Below, piece after piece: positions 13,501 to 24,282 of a stretch of 64,000 nucleotides of DNA. Origin of the DNA: Daphnia pulex (taxonomy: Eukaryota > Arthropoda > Branchiopoda > Diplostraca > Daphniidae); contig NC_060027.1 in the NCBI RefSeq assembly GCF_021134715.1, forward strand, positions 5,704,001 through 5,768,000. The letters are read 5' to 3'. Below the pieces are notes generated by a model. It was given only the letters and a program-made list of their open reading frames with translations, was not told the origin of the DNA and did no database searches. A program made the position numbers and the translations under genes. The number at the start of each line of letters is the position of its first letter. Position 1 is the stretch's first letter.

Positions 13501-16500
13501 GATCAAACCAATAGCATTATTGTGTCACTCCTCTGTCATTTAGCGCTCATCCTATTTATAAAGGATCAGGTTAAATAAATTACTGATGCAATAAATCTGG
13601 CATTGTTTAGAGTTTTTTAATGAAGATACAAATAATTCGTCTTTAGACTAATTGATCTAAAGAGAATTACGGAGAATTACTTATAACACTGCAAATTTTA
13701 TAATTATTTTGTATTTATAATAATTCTGAATCTCTTGTAAAGACTCATTTAAGAATTAAGGAAAAATTCCAGACTGAATGACAGTACTAATCTGCTTAAA
13801 CTCAAAGCATCGAAATTGGAGCTTTAGCTATGATGAGCAAATTTGCGCGATTTTTGAAGCCGATTGACAAGAGCAATATTTTATTTGCGAAATTTTTAGC
13901 AGTCACGATATCAGGATATCTTTCGATTTTTGGCAGAATATCGGGTTTGGCAAACGAGAAATTTGTTTTGCTTTCAAAACGGCGGGAAAAACGGCGTAAA
14001 AATGTCATTTGAGATTGGGATTTGGATTGGGATTTGTCATGAGATTGGGAAGAAGGAAATTTCGTGAATTCGTGAAAACGTGAATTCCTCCGAATGAGAG
14101 CGTCTCTTTTACATAATTGGTAATCTTACTTGAATAGCTGAACGTTGCACCACTGCTCCATTCGAAGATTGTTTCCTGTTTTTGGTCTGACCCACCAATC
14201 CAATAACTTTTTTCGGGTTCGTAATCCGCACTGCAACAAAGACAAGAAAAGTTTTTTTTTTAATGTTATTATTTCGTCATTTACTGTGTTTGTTTGTTTT
14301 TTTAAGTTTGTAACGTAAAATAGGAGAGGTACAACTGATTCGTCGCTAATGTTATAGTGTCATGAAATTTACTAAAACCAACTAGGCCTATAACATGATT
14401 GTTATCGTTTTAAAGGCTAGGAATTTAGATTCGATAATTAAGGAGGCGGTCCCGTATCAAAAGTAAAAAGCGGCTATATCAGATCAAACGAGCTCTTTGA
14501 TAAACTAAGTTGTTAGGGTGGTTTAAGGAATAAGCCGTCGACGTTGTGAACAAGAGCTTGTTTAATCAAGAACTCGATATATCATCCAGAAGGACATTTA
14601 TCAATTATCAGGGTGGAGCTCATTACGTGTACCTATTGCACCTACTCCCGGCGCATCGTCCTGTCTTTTGATCTGATTGCATTTGAATGCAACTTCTTAT
14701 TCGCTTGAGAGAACTGTTGCCTCAAATAGCCTATACTTTCGCTCTTCTCCATTCCCTTGCAACCGTTATCGATTAGAGCGCTGGCGCTGCCAACTCGGGA
14801 GACTGTCTAGCACACGGAAAGGTCAAAGTTCGAATGGCTGGTGCCAAGACCTCTGCACAAGTGTGTTGAGACTTGAGAGCGTTCTTGCAGTGAAGACTAT
14901 AGACTTGTTGCAAAATGCATACGTAAACAGATGGCCGGTAATAAACAACGCAACGAGTATAAGAGTAGGCCTATAAGAGCCCTTTTCTTACATGCCCTGA
15001 ATGTCGTTTCGTCATTACAGTTGGAGTTGTACAGTATTTCCCTCTCTGTTATTTGTCCCCTGTCAACTGTCAAGTTCTCGTCTTTATAGTCAAGATGAAA
15101 CAAGACAAGATCTAAGAATCACAGAAATGGTGGGCATCGAAAAATTTGTTTCAAAAAGTAGGGATTTATGCATATATAGAACCCAATTTAGGATTTTCCT
15201 CTCATTTGCTGGCATTATTCGCCCGAGTATTTGCCCTCAATTTACGTCTGCATGCCCTCCTTTGCCTTCACTCTTTCCTCAACCCTTGGTTCAATGTGGT
15301 AAGCTAATAATTCGACTCGGCTATAATAACAACTTGATAGCAACAGCCTATAGCAACTATTGGCCTTACGCCATGCCTGTATATTTCTATTCAGAGTATA
15401 CCGCACCCGCTCCTATTATTGACACGCATTATTCACGCATTAGATATAAAGATGTTTGAAATGCCGATATCAATTCTGGATTTTCGTACAAGGAAAGACC
15501 AAAGAATTCTTACAATTTCCCATAGCCTATACCTATATGCTAAAACCCGTAATGAAAAAAAAATTCTTTGGAAAGTAACGCAGAGAAACGCGCCATTTAC
15601 CCAGTCGCATAAAACGTAGGCAAGGGCTCAATACAAATATTCAAACGTATTCAAATAACAATTTCATGTTCAAACAAAGGTGTTTGCTGTCGCAAAAGGT
15701 GAAGAGTATAAAAACACCCATTTGAAAAACCTTTATGATTATAAACCGCTAAATTATGCTGATTGGTATACACCGAATGTTCAGTGTCCCACATAGTTAT
15801 TATTTTGGAAAAGCTGGTCGTTAATTTTGAATGATGCATGCTGGATATATTCGTACATCTGAGACTGGGATGTTTATATAGCCTCAACTATAATATATGA
15901 AGCTTTCCCTGCCACCTGCGCTCTTTCCCACAAAACGCAAGATATTGATATTACATGCACCCCACCCTAGCGGCTCAATAAAACCCGCCAACAATGCCTG
16001 TGCGCACAGCATCAAAACATGTATGCGTTATGGCATTATTCGTGCTGAAGTTTTCCAACACTATGTAGAATATATAGGTATTAATCGCCATTCTATTTTT
16101 GTTGTGTTTGTTTTACCTTTTGCTTTCGAAACGGTGCATGGGAAATATAAGTTTTCTTTCTTTTTTACACGAAAAATAGATCTGGCTGGATATACTAGTA
16201 TAGCCAGTTAACATTTTTACGGCATTTTTCATGTCATTTATTTTGTGTCAGATGAAATACAAACGTTTCCGCCCTTCCCTTTTAATATAAAATGAGATAC
16301 TAAGACGTCCTATAATGCCTTCCGCTTTAAATATTTATAACATAACTTGAAACAGTTATTATTTACGGGCGTTTACGGGATTATTTATTAATTACCTTTT
16401 GGTTATAACAGCGTCAACCACTTTCTGGATTTCAGGGCTAGTGATGGCGACTAGATGACCGTTTGGAGCCATCTGACTGCACTTGGCTTCAGCCTCATGC

Positions 16501-19500
16501 CACGTTAAAGGCTCAGGATGTAACCAGATGCACGTTGTTTCGTCAGCTAGCACTCCTTCACCGCATCCATTCGTCAATCGTGGATCAGCTTCAGAAAAGT
16601 AGCGAACGCTCAATCGTACAGATGAACCCGGTATAACAGCTGCTTTTCCATAGGAATTGTTGCTGAATTGCTTCAACTCCTCTTCACCTGTTTTGATTTC
16701 CAACATGCCCGATATAAAAATACGAAAAATACCACGCAATTTGTCTTTCAGCATGTAACGAAAGTTTTTTACAGGGGACTTTTCACAAATTTGAGTAGGC
16801 CTACCTTGACTGGTGACTTGAAGCATTTTCGCTTGAAATTTTAAGAAATTGGCTAGTGAAGAGAACGAAGCAGTCGGATTGCGGTGATTTAAACATTTGG
16901 TTTGATGACCTGTTATATCTTCGGCTTGCACAGTCATTTGGCAATCGCCGTTTGTCGTGAATAGAGAATTTTCATCCGACTCATCAGCCCTCCCTACTGC
17001 TGGGTGATCTACTGCCTCATTCTCATACGGAACTATTGCATTATCGCTAGTCAAGTGAGCTGATAGATGAATCCGATAGCCGTATGGCACGTGGACACGG
17101 AAAGTGCACTCGGGAACACTCGCAGACAAATCCGATTCGGAGAACTCGATAGTTTTAGAACGCTCCGTCAGTAATACGTTCAAGCAAGGTCCAAAAATAT
17201 TAAACTTGAACAGAACGAAACTATTACTAATGCCATTGCTGGAGTGAATGTGATGGTGGGCGCGTTGGCTACTTCGATAACGAATCAACACCCAAGGCTC
17301 GAAAGTGTGCCAAGTCCGAAGGCTCTTGGAGTAATCCTGTATTTTGCCGCAGAAGGTGCGCACCACCTGCCAATGATGATTCTCAGCCAAATTTGGCCAA
17401 GTCGAGCTGTGCAAGCTATTAAAATGTTTCGTGTCAGTCATCATCTTGTGCGGATCCCAAGTTGTCGACGTCGCTAATTGCAGCTGGCTGTCTTCGTGAC
17501 ATTCGCGTGAGTGTGGCCGCAATAGTTTGAGTTTGCGTAAGGTGAATTCAAAGCTAGATCCACTAGGAATTTTGAGCAGCAATGAACACCCCAAAGGTGG
17601 CGACATCAAGTGCTCTTGACTGCTAGTAATGCGCTCGAACTGAGGTGGAAGGTGTGAACTTGACACTACGCCACGGGTAGAGTGCAACTTCAAGTAGCAG
17701 CCTGTCGGTTGACAATAGAGACATAATTGACGTGCATGGAATAGCAATGTTGCTGTATAAGATTAAGATCAACCCGCGAACCATGATGCTTTTCACCCTT
17801 TTCACAACAGGGGCAACAATGAGACAGAGACAACTCAGCCTTGTTATATCAATTTTCTGTTTCTTACGTATCTTATTCTCTTTTTTATTACGTAACTCTT
17901 ATTATTTATTTTTTGCTCGAATTCTTCAATTTTACCCATTTTTTAATTTTCTAATTCAGCATACTCTATGTTGCTGTTATTTGCTTTTCACATTTTTCTA
18001 AATTTATCCAATACCAATGTTGAATGAGTTGAGAAATGAGTGAGCAAACAGTACAACCTTGGAGCAATAACGGTGAAATCCTTATATAGTTATTAGAATG
18101 TGACCGTTTTTAGTGTTCTCTGTACTGTCCCTAATTTTCTATTCTTACCCTAAGCGGTACCTCAAATAATGTTTTTTGGCATGATAAATATTAAATATAA
18201 CAAATTGGCAAGGGAGAAGAAATGTATAAAATTTAATACGAGCTTACCTGGAATAATGGTGTGGTTAATCATTGCAAGACTGATGACTTGACGAGTTTCT
18301 GCTGAATATGCTACAAGTCTAATCCAGTATACAAAAATAAGTAATTTTAAAGTTTTCTCTTTTAGCTATTGATAATTTTATTTTGTTTATTAGTACTCAT
18401 ACAAGATTTTTTTAAACCAACAATCGAAGGATTTTTTCCCAATCTTTTATCCCAATATCTATTTTAATTCGCCGGTTCAGTTTCTATCTGAGACAAAGTT
18501 AATGGTATAAGTTACAGTCGTGAAATCATGTGGCCAATCCTATCTCACACTATCTTATGTTAATACACCCTCCAATCCTGTCTTAACATTAATTGCAGGT
18601 TAGAATTTTTTTTTTCATTATTATAGTGAAATATTAATCGAAATTCATAGAAAATGAAGTGAAATATTGTGAACGAATGAACATTGAAATTACCGAAGTG
18701 TTAGATGTGTTTTAACTTCTGGAATTGACTTGATGCTCCAAGAAAGGTTGGTAGACATGGAAGTCAGCTGGAGTAGTTGATATCGAGAACTCTCATTCCA
18801 AGAATCGCAAAAAGGGTTTTCTTGGAGAGAGTTGCTGCTGAGCTTTCCAATGTTTGAATGCAATGCATACACGTAGTTACCTTCCTCCTCCTCATGGGAT
18901 ATTTGAACTTAAATTTTAAATAAAATTCCAGTTAATTTCATTTTTCAACAGTCAGTTTTGAAAAAAAAAATGAATATTTTACCAATCCTATATGCTATTT
19001 TCAAGATACACTATACTATTGAAAATCATTTTGCATGATTTAAAACAAATGCACATGTTGCCTGCTTATCTGAATCGATACTGAGTGGGGGCAAGTATCG
19101 TGATGGTGCTTTACGCTGGCGCTATACTATTGATTGCGGGGAGTTCTATAGGTTAATCATTAATTGTGATTGGATGCGCAACAACCAATGCCCCATTCAC
19201 TCATGGGACGCTGCTTGAAAGGACACTGAAACACAATAGCTGATGCTTGAATGCAGATAGAGTCCTTACTATCGGATGAAGTTGAAGTATGCGCAACAAA
19301 ATGGATACGGTAGAGCACGTATTATGTAATTTAGATCGTATAAATTATATAATATTTCTGTCTCTCTAACTGCTTCCAAAAACCTGTAGGTACATTCTTA
19401 CACTACGTGTGCGCAAATAATGTATATGCCGGTATATGCGTATACAAGCAAGCAGACATCAATTCTAAGATTAATATTTAATCTGACTACTATAACAAGA

Positions 19501-20390
19501 CATGTAACTGAAACCAGATGATTTTCTTCGTGACCACTGACCAATATTCCGTATCTTTTCTCGTGTCCAGTGGCTGTAAAACAAGCCTTTCGATGGCAAC
19601 GTTACGTGTCCTGGCGTGCCCATATTCAATGTAGAAAAATGCCACATACGCAGCCTATGTCTTATTCAGAACACTGTCATGGCAACCGAGTTCGCTTTCA
19701 GTAAATAAAATATAATTTATGGCCCAGTTCAACAGGTACCTTTACTGTAGTACATATGGTTACGAACCACACTACTATATGGTTACGAAATTCTTTTAAA
19801 ATTAACCTGACCATAAAGAGAATGGTGTGTTGACCTCCTTCAAAGAGACACGCGATTTTGTTTGTTCGTAATTTGACCGATCAATAAAAAGAAAATTGAA
19901 TTAATATTACACTATATAAACACAATCTTTGTCAACTACGCCCCCAATTCTTGCAAAGAGGTTATTTAAGGTTAGCTTATTCATGATTGAATAGAAGTTC
20001 TTAGTTCTTACTTGTGTAGGAGACATATGGGACGAGACCAAATGATGGATCAAATATTTCATGAAGAATATCGATGCCATGTCTGCTGCTTCTATCCATT
20101 TGATTCTGGCCAGAAGTAACGGAAGAGTCCAGCAAGTTGCCATGGAGACGACACAAATCATCGAACAAGTTTGTAGCTGTAGGGGTTTCAAGGCTTTCAA
20201 ATTGACCACTCGGTTGGTATTCAGTTGGTTTTGAATTTGAAGCCGATTCTTCTTCGACTCGGATTTTCTGTTCCAACAAAGACACTGTTGCATTATCCAC
20301 AAGAACCGCAGACGCCGTTACTGCTACGAGTAGTGTGCTCAGTGATAACAGTAAGAGCCATTCAACCTGTCGCCGTAGACTGTCCTTCAT
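2588..20390 (-). CDS. CUB/C-type lectin/EGF single-pass transmembrane receptor-like protein, 29 exons
   Basis: Exons (high-low): 20390-20012, 18907-18694, 18318-18248, 17752-16396, 14230-14130, 13306-13106, 12936-12744, 12439-12281, 12198-12137, 12044-11929, 11778-11637, 11512-11396, 11102-10829, 10711-10497, 10414-10166, 10062-9658, 9486-9346, 9271-9050, 8359-8055, 7542-7314, 7109-6817, 6657-6094, 5741-4786, 4650-4068, 3983-3764, 3706-3512, 3436-3198, 3012-2918, 2837-2588. All joints are GT-AG and keep phase; they sum to 8547 nt, about 2848 residues. The order is signal peptide, CUB-like, C-type lectin, CUB, C-type lectin, two CUBs, linker, three EGFs, transmembrane helix and a ~1260-residue cytoplasmic tail. 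Such proteins act at the cell surface in binding or adhesion, with signalling through the tail; the ligand is unknown. I do not recognise an ortholog name. The weakest joints are the GTTGGT donor of exon 21 and the acceptors of exons 20 and 24. Exon 29 could instead continue through its final GTATGA. Confidence 0.8.
8055..8359 (-). CDS. Receptor exon 19: transmembrane segment
   Basis: After the last EGF cysteine comes a short juxtamembrane stretch, then FWLGLMTIAIVLIVIAFVW (residues ~1564-1582), followed by the positive stop-transfer CAKRHFAEKF. This gives a type I topology with the C-terminal tail in the cytoplasm. Confidence 0.9.
8360..9049 (-). other. Intron 18 of the receptor gene, with a small internal repeat
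   Basis: This 690-bp intron contains two copies of a ~40-bp word (GAGTGCYATGAAGCACGAAG, near 8758 and 8797) and a G-run near 8984. The open frames here on the minus strand are hydrophobic, repeat-derived and lie between the proven EGF and transmembrane exons, so I do not call a gene. Confidence 0.6.
9050..10062 (-). CDS. Receptor exons 16-18: linker and EGF repeats
   Basis: Exon 16 (135 residues) has no domain that I recognise but keeps cysteine and beta-rich spacing. Exons 17-18 encode EGF modules: CDHTPCQNEGVC followed by YYCQCHGNWRGLFC, SCIHGICSTLNGTQRCSC, and CDLDPCGDRGKC followed by ICQCHPWW, completed by the first codons of exon 19 (GPRCE). All are phase-1 exons, as is usual for EGF shuffling. 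Confidence 0.85.
10166..11102 (-). CDS. Receptor exons 13-15: two tandem CUB domains
   Basis: The first CUB reads GEVKSPNFPAPYGED, FKQIDIEFQENCLYDYIGL, KICGHH and FHSDFSVSGDGFHAVW. The second reads GELFSPHYPYFLLPNLNCTY, FHVFDIDL, DEYVRLDW and GFHASYKF. Both show the SP.YP start, a cysteine pair and the FxSD..GF-like end. Residues ~1045-1283. Confidence 0.85.
11396..12044 (-). CDS. Receptor exons 10-12: second C-type lectin domain
   Basis: Exon 10 carries GRCYLIAPYPEIGWFEADRMC, exon 11 carries AFYWTGQTN and exon 12 carries CATPGGYVCEK. The fold is complete but short, and the loop that usually holds the calcium-site motif is reduced, so this may be a non-carbohydrate protein-binding version. 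Residues ~913-1037. Confidence 0.75.
12137..12936 (-). CDS. Receptor exons 7-9: CUB domain
   Basis: Exon 7 reads ...SPFFPRPYPNGITC... and GFKILLNFEFFDLEEEE. Exon 8 starts with CNYDVLDL and exon 9 ends with MFTSDSSYNTNGFQLK. The order SP.FP.PYP, hydrophobic F..F.LE, C.YD and F.SD.S..GF is a textbook CUB pattern (residues ~775-912). Introns interrupt the domain in phases 2, 2 and 1. Confidence 0.85.
13106..17752 (-). CDS. Receptor exons 4-6: CUB-like region and first C-type lectin domain
   Basis: Exon 4 (1357 nt, residues ~222-674) contains a diverged CUB-like stretch with paired cysteines and the block WVLIRYRSS. Near its end a C-type lectin fold begins (CIWLHPEPLTWHEAEAKC, then HLVAI). Exon 5 supplies YWIGGSDQ and FEWSSG. 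Exon 6 supplies QDCVEI, GFYWNDRDC and FVCQK. These are the usual hallmarks of the fold: the W-I-G core and four conserved cysteines. The canonical EPN or QPD calcium-sugar motif is not obvious, so sugar binding is uncertain. Confidence 0.8.
14231..16395 (-). other. Large intron 4 of the receptor gene
   Basis: This 2.2-kb intron splits the first C-type lectin domain. Several open frames of 60-150 codons lie on the + strand (for example 15001-15459), but they lack domain features and codon regularity. No repeat family was recognised. Confidence 0.55.
18248..20390 (-). CDS. Receptor exons 1-3: signal peptide and N-terminal ectodomain
   Basis: The ATG at 20388-20390 was chosen because MKDSLRRQVEWLLLLS is followed by a hydrophobic run ending near TASA, a good secretion signal. 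The frame is open further upstream for 47 residues, but that segment looks like 5' leader. The next ~190 residues are polar, with possible N-glycosylation sites (DNAT, WNES), and match no domain that I recognise. Exon 1 ends in phase 1, exon 2 in phase 2 and exon 3 in phase 1. Confidence 0.75.
18908..20011 (-). other. Large intron 1 of the receptor gene
   Basis: This 1.1-kb stretch between the signal-peptide exon and exon 2 is AT-rich. No gene or clear repeat was seen. First introns often hold enhancers, but nothing specific can be pointed to. Confidence 0.5.
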
Positions 20391-20616
20391 TGTCGCTTCG
20401 AAGCCAAATTTTTTGGGACGATTGCAAATAAAAAAATAATTCCGAATCATGACAACGAAATATGCATGGACTGGGAGCGCCTGATCAACACGTCCATAGT
20501 AGACCAAGATTGGCGGAATACTGAACTGCATGAAAACTTACTCTTCGCTCACCCAGTCTGCGCGCTACGGGCAAGCTACGGGCAACTTTCATCAGATGGG
20601 TCGATGGCAGCGTACA

Positions 20617-20623
20617 TTTTATA
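20617..20623 (-). promoter_or_regulatory. Possible TATA box of the receptor gene
   Basis: TATAAAA on the minus strand lies ~230 bp upstream of the receptor ATG, and no other gene lies between. A start site near 20590 would give a short leader. A donor-like GTAAGT at ~20541 on the minus strand could begin a small leader intron. Confidence 0.35.
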
Positions 20624-20629
20624 GATCCT

Positions 20630-23600
20630 TTCCGCAGCGCTTGCAGTCTTGCTGTAGAGGGATAGGGTACGAGCAGGTTTATACTACAACTGCCATCAGA
20701 CTGCCATATAGTACAAAACGCTGCATACGCACCTCATTTATTGTGTAGCCTACTATCTTCAATTCGACCTGTTGGGGGGAGGCAACAAAAAAAAAGCTCA
20801 GAAATAACAGTCTTGGAGACAAAAAGTAAAATATTTACGTCAGTAATTTGTCAACAATGCGATGACTTAATCATCAAGCATGAATTTTTACTCGTTCTTT
20901 TGGGCCTACAATTTTTTGAAGAACTACCGTTTCTACGTTGGCTGACGAAAAATGAATTATTCGTAAACGATAGACTACTTTGATTTCTTTTAAATTCCTT
21001 AAGAGGATTTTTTTCGATTTTTAATTATACTAGATTTCCTTCAGCCATTCGACGCGTAGCTACATATTGTCTCTCTTATAAAATTTAAGTTCATTGAAAT
21101 AGATTTTAGATTTTTGTGAAAAAGCCAGGAGTTTGAAATTTTTCAATGTCGAAACAAATTTTATATTTTGATTGTTTCACTAAACTATATATTCACTAGA
21201 CATCTAACTTGCCCTACAGCTTTCTTGGAAACCCACTGGCTAGAAAAATGGGGTTAAATGACAGGAAAATTGAATAACAATTTGCATCACAACGAAAACA
21301 GTTTATCGCACTAAAAGAAATACAATTTTTTGCGGATCTGATATGCACGTTTGATAATAGTGGAAACCATTGACATGTTTTAATAGTGCGGTGATAACTC
21401 TGTTGGGTTGAAAATACACAGTCAATATTATTACAGTTTTTTTTCGATCGGTCTTGTGCTTTTCAAATTGATTTAAAAATAGCGATAAGCCATTAATTAG
21501 ATTTCAGTACATTATGAAGAACAATTTTAAATAAAACGGAGAACCCTAAATGCCCTTGGGCGAGTACATCATTCAATTTACAGTAGTGCATGCGTCATGC
21601 AGACTTGCTGCTGCTTGCTGGCAGAGCAGATCTGCTTAACGGAGATCGATTGTAACGCACTTTTTAAGGAAAACTTGGCAACTGTGTACCTGTATTTTAA
21701 AGAAAAAGATACGAAGATCAATATATGCATGCGTATTTTACAGGTAGCATTAGATATTCTCCTTTACGAATCTATCGATTTCGTACAAACAAATTTCGTG
21801 AATTTTAAGCTTGAAATACTTATTTCTATTCTTAGTTTCTTACCTATATGTCGTAGCTCGTAGAGTAGCTTGGAGACTTTAACTATAATAAGTTGTGTTG
21901 AAAATGTTCCAACCCTGCCATCTATAGAACAACATAACAGGCTTTTCCGGGAACTCAGGACATTTTGCAAAACTGCGGAAAACTAGCTACCAGCTACTAT
22001 ATAGTAATAGTACAACGCGTCTTTCACGCAATTTTTTATTTTAAAAAATCAATAGGCCTACCTTCAAGCTTCAAGTTTCCAACGTCTAAATGGTCTTACA
22101 AAAAAACCGTCTTTTACATTTTGCATTAGAATTAAATTATTCGGACTTCAAAAGATTATTGAAGGAATAAGCAAAACGAATATTTTCAAGGTCTTAATCA
22201 ATTTCAGTTGCAGCTAACAATGAAGGTTATAGGCCAACAGCGGCAAAATTCTTAATATGATATAATGATAGGCCTATTAATTTTTGTTACTTATGTATTT
22301 TTTCTTTTCTATGTAATATGACTATTAGGCGATCCAAAGTAGATGTACATGTACAGTTTAATTGAAGTTTACTTAAATAGGGGGATAAGATAGCGTCGTA
22401 TCATTATCGATTATTAATGTGGCTGTGTCATTGTATTTACTTATCCCATTTAAAAGTGGATTTAAATCCTTAAATCCCATAAAATTTCATTATCCAAATT
22501 CATCATCATATAATTGATATTTGAATTTATATTGAAAATAAGACCTATCTGAGCGAGTATACGCAACGCAACGCAAGAGCAATTGTGGCTTTGACTATTT
22601 GGTTAATGCCTATGCGTATTTTAAAACCCTTGCGTACGAAAGTGAGAAAAGACGGAAATTATGAATCAGTTCATCTTTAGATAATTAATCCCGGCAATCT
22701 CGGCAACCATCGCCAATCAGTTTTAAACTTTTAAAAAATTTACATAGAATTCATTTTAATCCATTGGAGGAAAAACGCCATAGGTTGTCGGCGGTTGTCG
22801 GCATCCGAGACTTTTTGGTATGTTTCGTGGAAAGATGGTTTGCATGGTTTGCTGGCTTTTTTTTTTTTTTTTTTGCTGAATTCATTAAATTTTGACTTGC
22901 CTGTAGTCCCTGCACCGGTACGGAACTTGCCAAACCTGTTAATTGAACGAACAATGATCAGATTGAGTGATTGAAATGAACAAAATCAGATTCGCGGAAC
23001 TCACTTCGGTCACTGGATCAGGCAAAAAGATGTGATAGCTCAGTCAGCTGATAATTTTATAGCGAAAAGGGGGATAGTTTATACGAAAGTAAATATCAAT
23101 GCTGTAAGATAAAGACTCGAGAGAACGAGAGAGAGAATGAGGGGGAGAATAAGAGGGAGAATATTATTACGTAGGTTCTCGCGGTTTCTCCTTATCATAT
23201 GTCTGCGCGTCTCTGTAAACATCAGTTTAAGCTAGTTGTTTCATCCGACAATATATTTTCAGTTGCAAACTTGCAATGATGTTATTAACAAGCCGTCCGC
23301 GACTCAAAGAGACCAAAACCGTGGTTTTTGATTTTTCGAAAATCGTCGCTAGGTGTTTAAAAATAAAACAAATAGATGGACATGGACATTATCGAAATTT
23401 AGCGCTACGTTGATTGACGAAAATCACAATCGTCTAGCTATGTTAGTTTTGGAAATATCAAAATATATATCTACTGCGTGATTGGCGAATGCGCTACCTA
23501 TGTAGCTATACCGATCGGTTTTCAGGTGAAATCTAACACCTTAAGAATTACTCGAGTATTTTGTGGCAATTAACAAACTATATTTATACCTTTGCCACGA

Positions 23601-24070
23601 AAGAGATTTTGTTACCTTGCTTTTTATATTTTTTAAAATCGGAAATTTTGTTTTTCATCTTTTTTATTGATTTTTGCGTGAAAAAAGGCTCGTCGTGAAA
23701 TAATGAAGCCCAGCGGTTAGAATTTCTGAATTCTGATAAACGGAATTCAAGCAAAAAATGTTGCTAATACATGTTATAAATCTAAAGAAACCAAGAAAAA
23801 GTTATTATTTTATATTTTGATAGTTGATACATAGGTGCGGCGGAAAATTCAAAATAACCGGCATGTTTTTTTTTTGTTTTTTTTTAAGTTGTTCTTCGCT
23901 CTCACGCTAGAATGCGCTGATCTCCATTCGACCTTGGGAAAAAGAGGTAGAGAGAGTGCTGTCAAAACGAAAGCGTGGGCCGAGAAGGAATTAGCAATTA
24001 GTACATAGCAGGTCCGTCGGCTATGGTGTACCGTGTACGGTTTCAGTTCACCCACTTTACGGTTACCTTT
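20630..24070. other. Intergenic region between divergent genes
   Basis: About 3.4 kb without a supported gene lie between the start of the minus-strand receptor gene and the start of the + strand DUF4470 gene. It contains a 16-20 nt T run near 22860 and a GA-rich block at 23113-23166. Short open frames here show no domain. Confidence 0.55.
23113..23166 (+). repeat. GA-rich tract (GAGAG/GGGAGAATA)
   Basis: The run GAGAGAACGAGAGAGAGAAT is followed by repeated GGGGAGAATAAG-like words. GA-rich tracts of this kind occur in arthropod promoters as GAGA-factor-type sites. It lies ~950 bp upstream of the predicted DUF4470 start, so a regulatory role is only possible. Confidence 0.4.
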
Positions 24071-24075
24071 GTGCT

Positions 24076-24083
24076 TATAAAAG
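24076..24083 (+). promoter_or_regulatory. TATA box of the DUF4470 gene
   Basis: TATAAAAG is followed ~25 bp later by TCATTCGT, a reasonable initiator. A donor CAGGTAGTAG at ~24137 and an acceptor TTTTTTATTGCAG at 24264-24276 frame a leader intron just before the ATG at 24283. Confidence 0.5.
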
Positions 24084-24282
24084 TTATAATATCGTATCAT
24101 TCGTTTCACCATTGAATCACACGTTAATTTATCTCAGGTAGTAGATGTTTTCTTGTTCATTATCATGAGTTTGAATTTAAATATTCTGTGTTACTTAATT
24201 AGATAAGACTTGATGATTCTGTGATGATGACGTGTATTTGACAGTCCTTGTATGAGTTCCTAATTTTTTTATTGCAGAAAAA

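Noticed and set aside
15001..15459. 152-codon + strand frame in intron 4 of the receptor gene
   Set aside because: No domain, irregular composition, and it lies inside an intron fixed by two lectin exons in phase.
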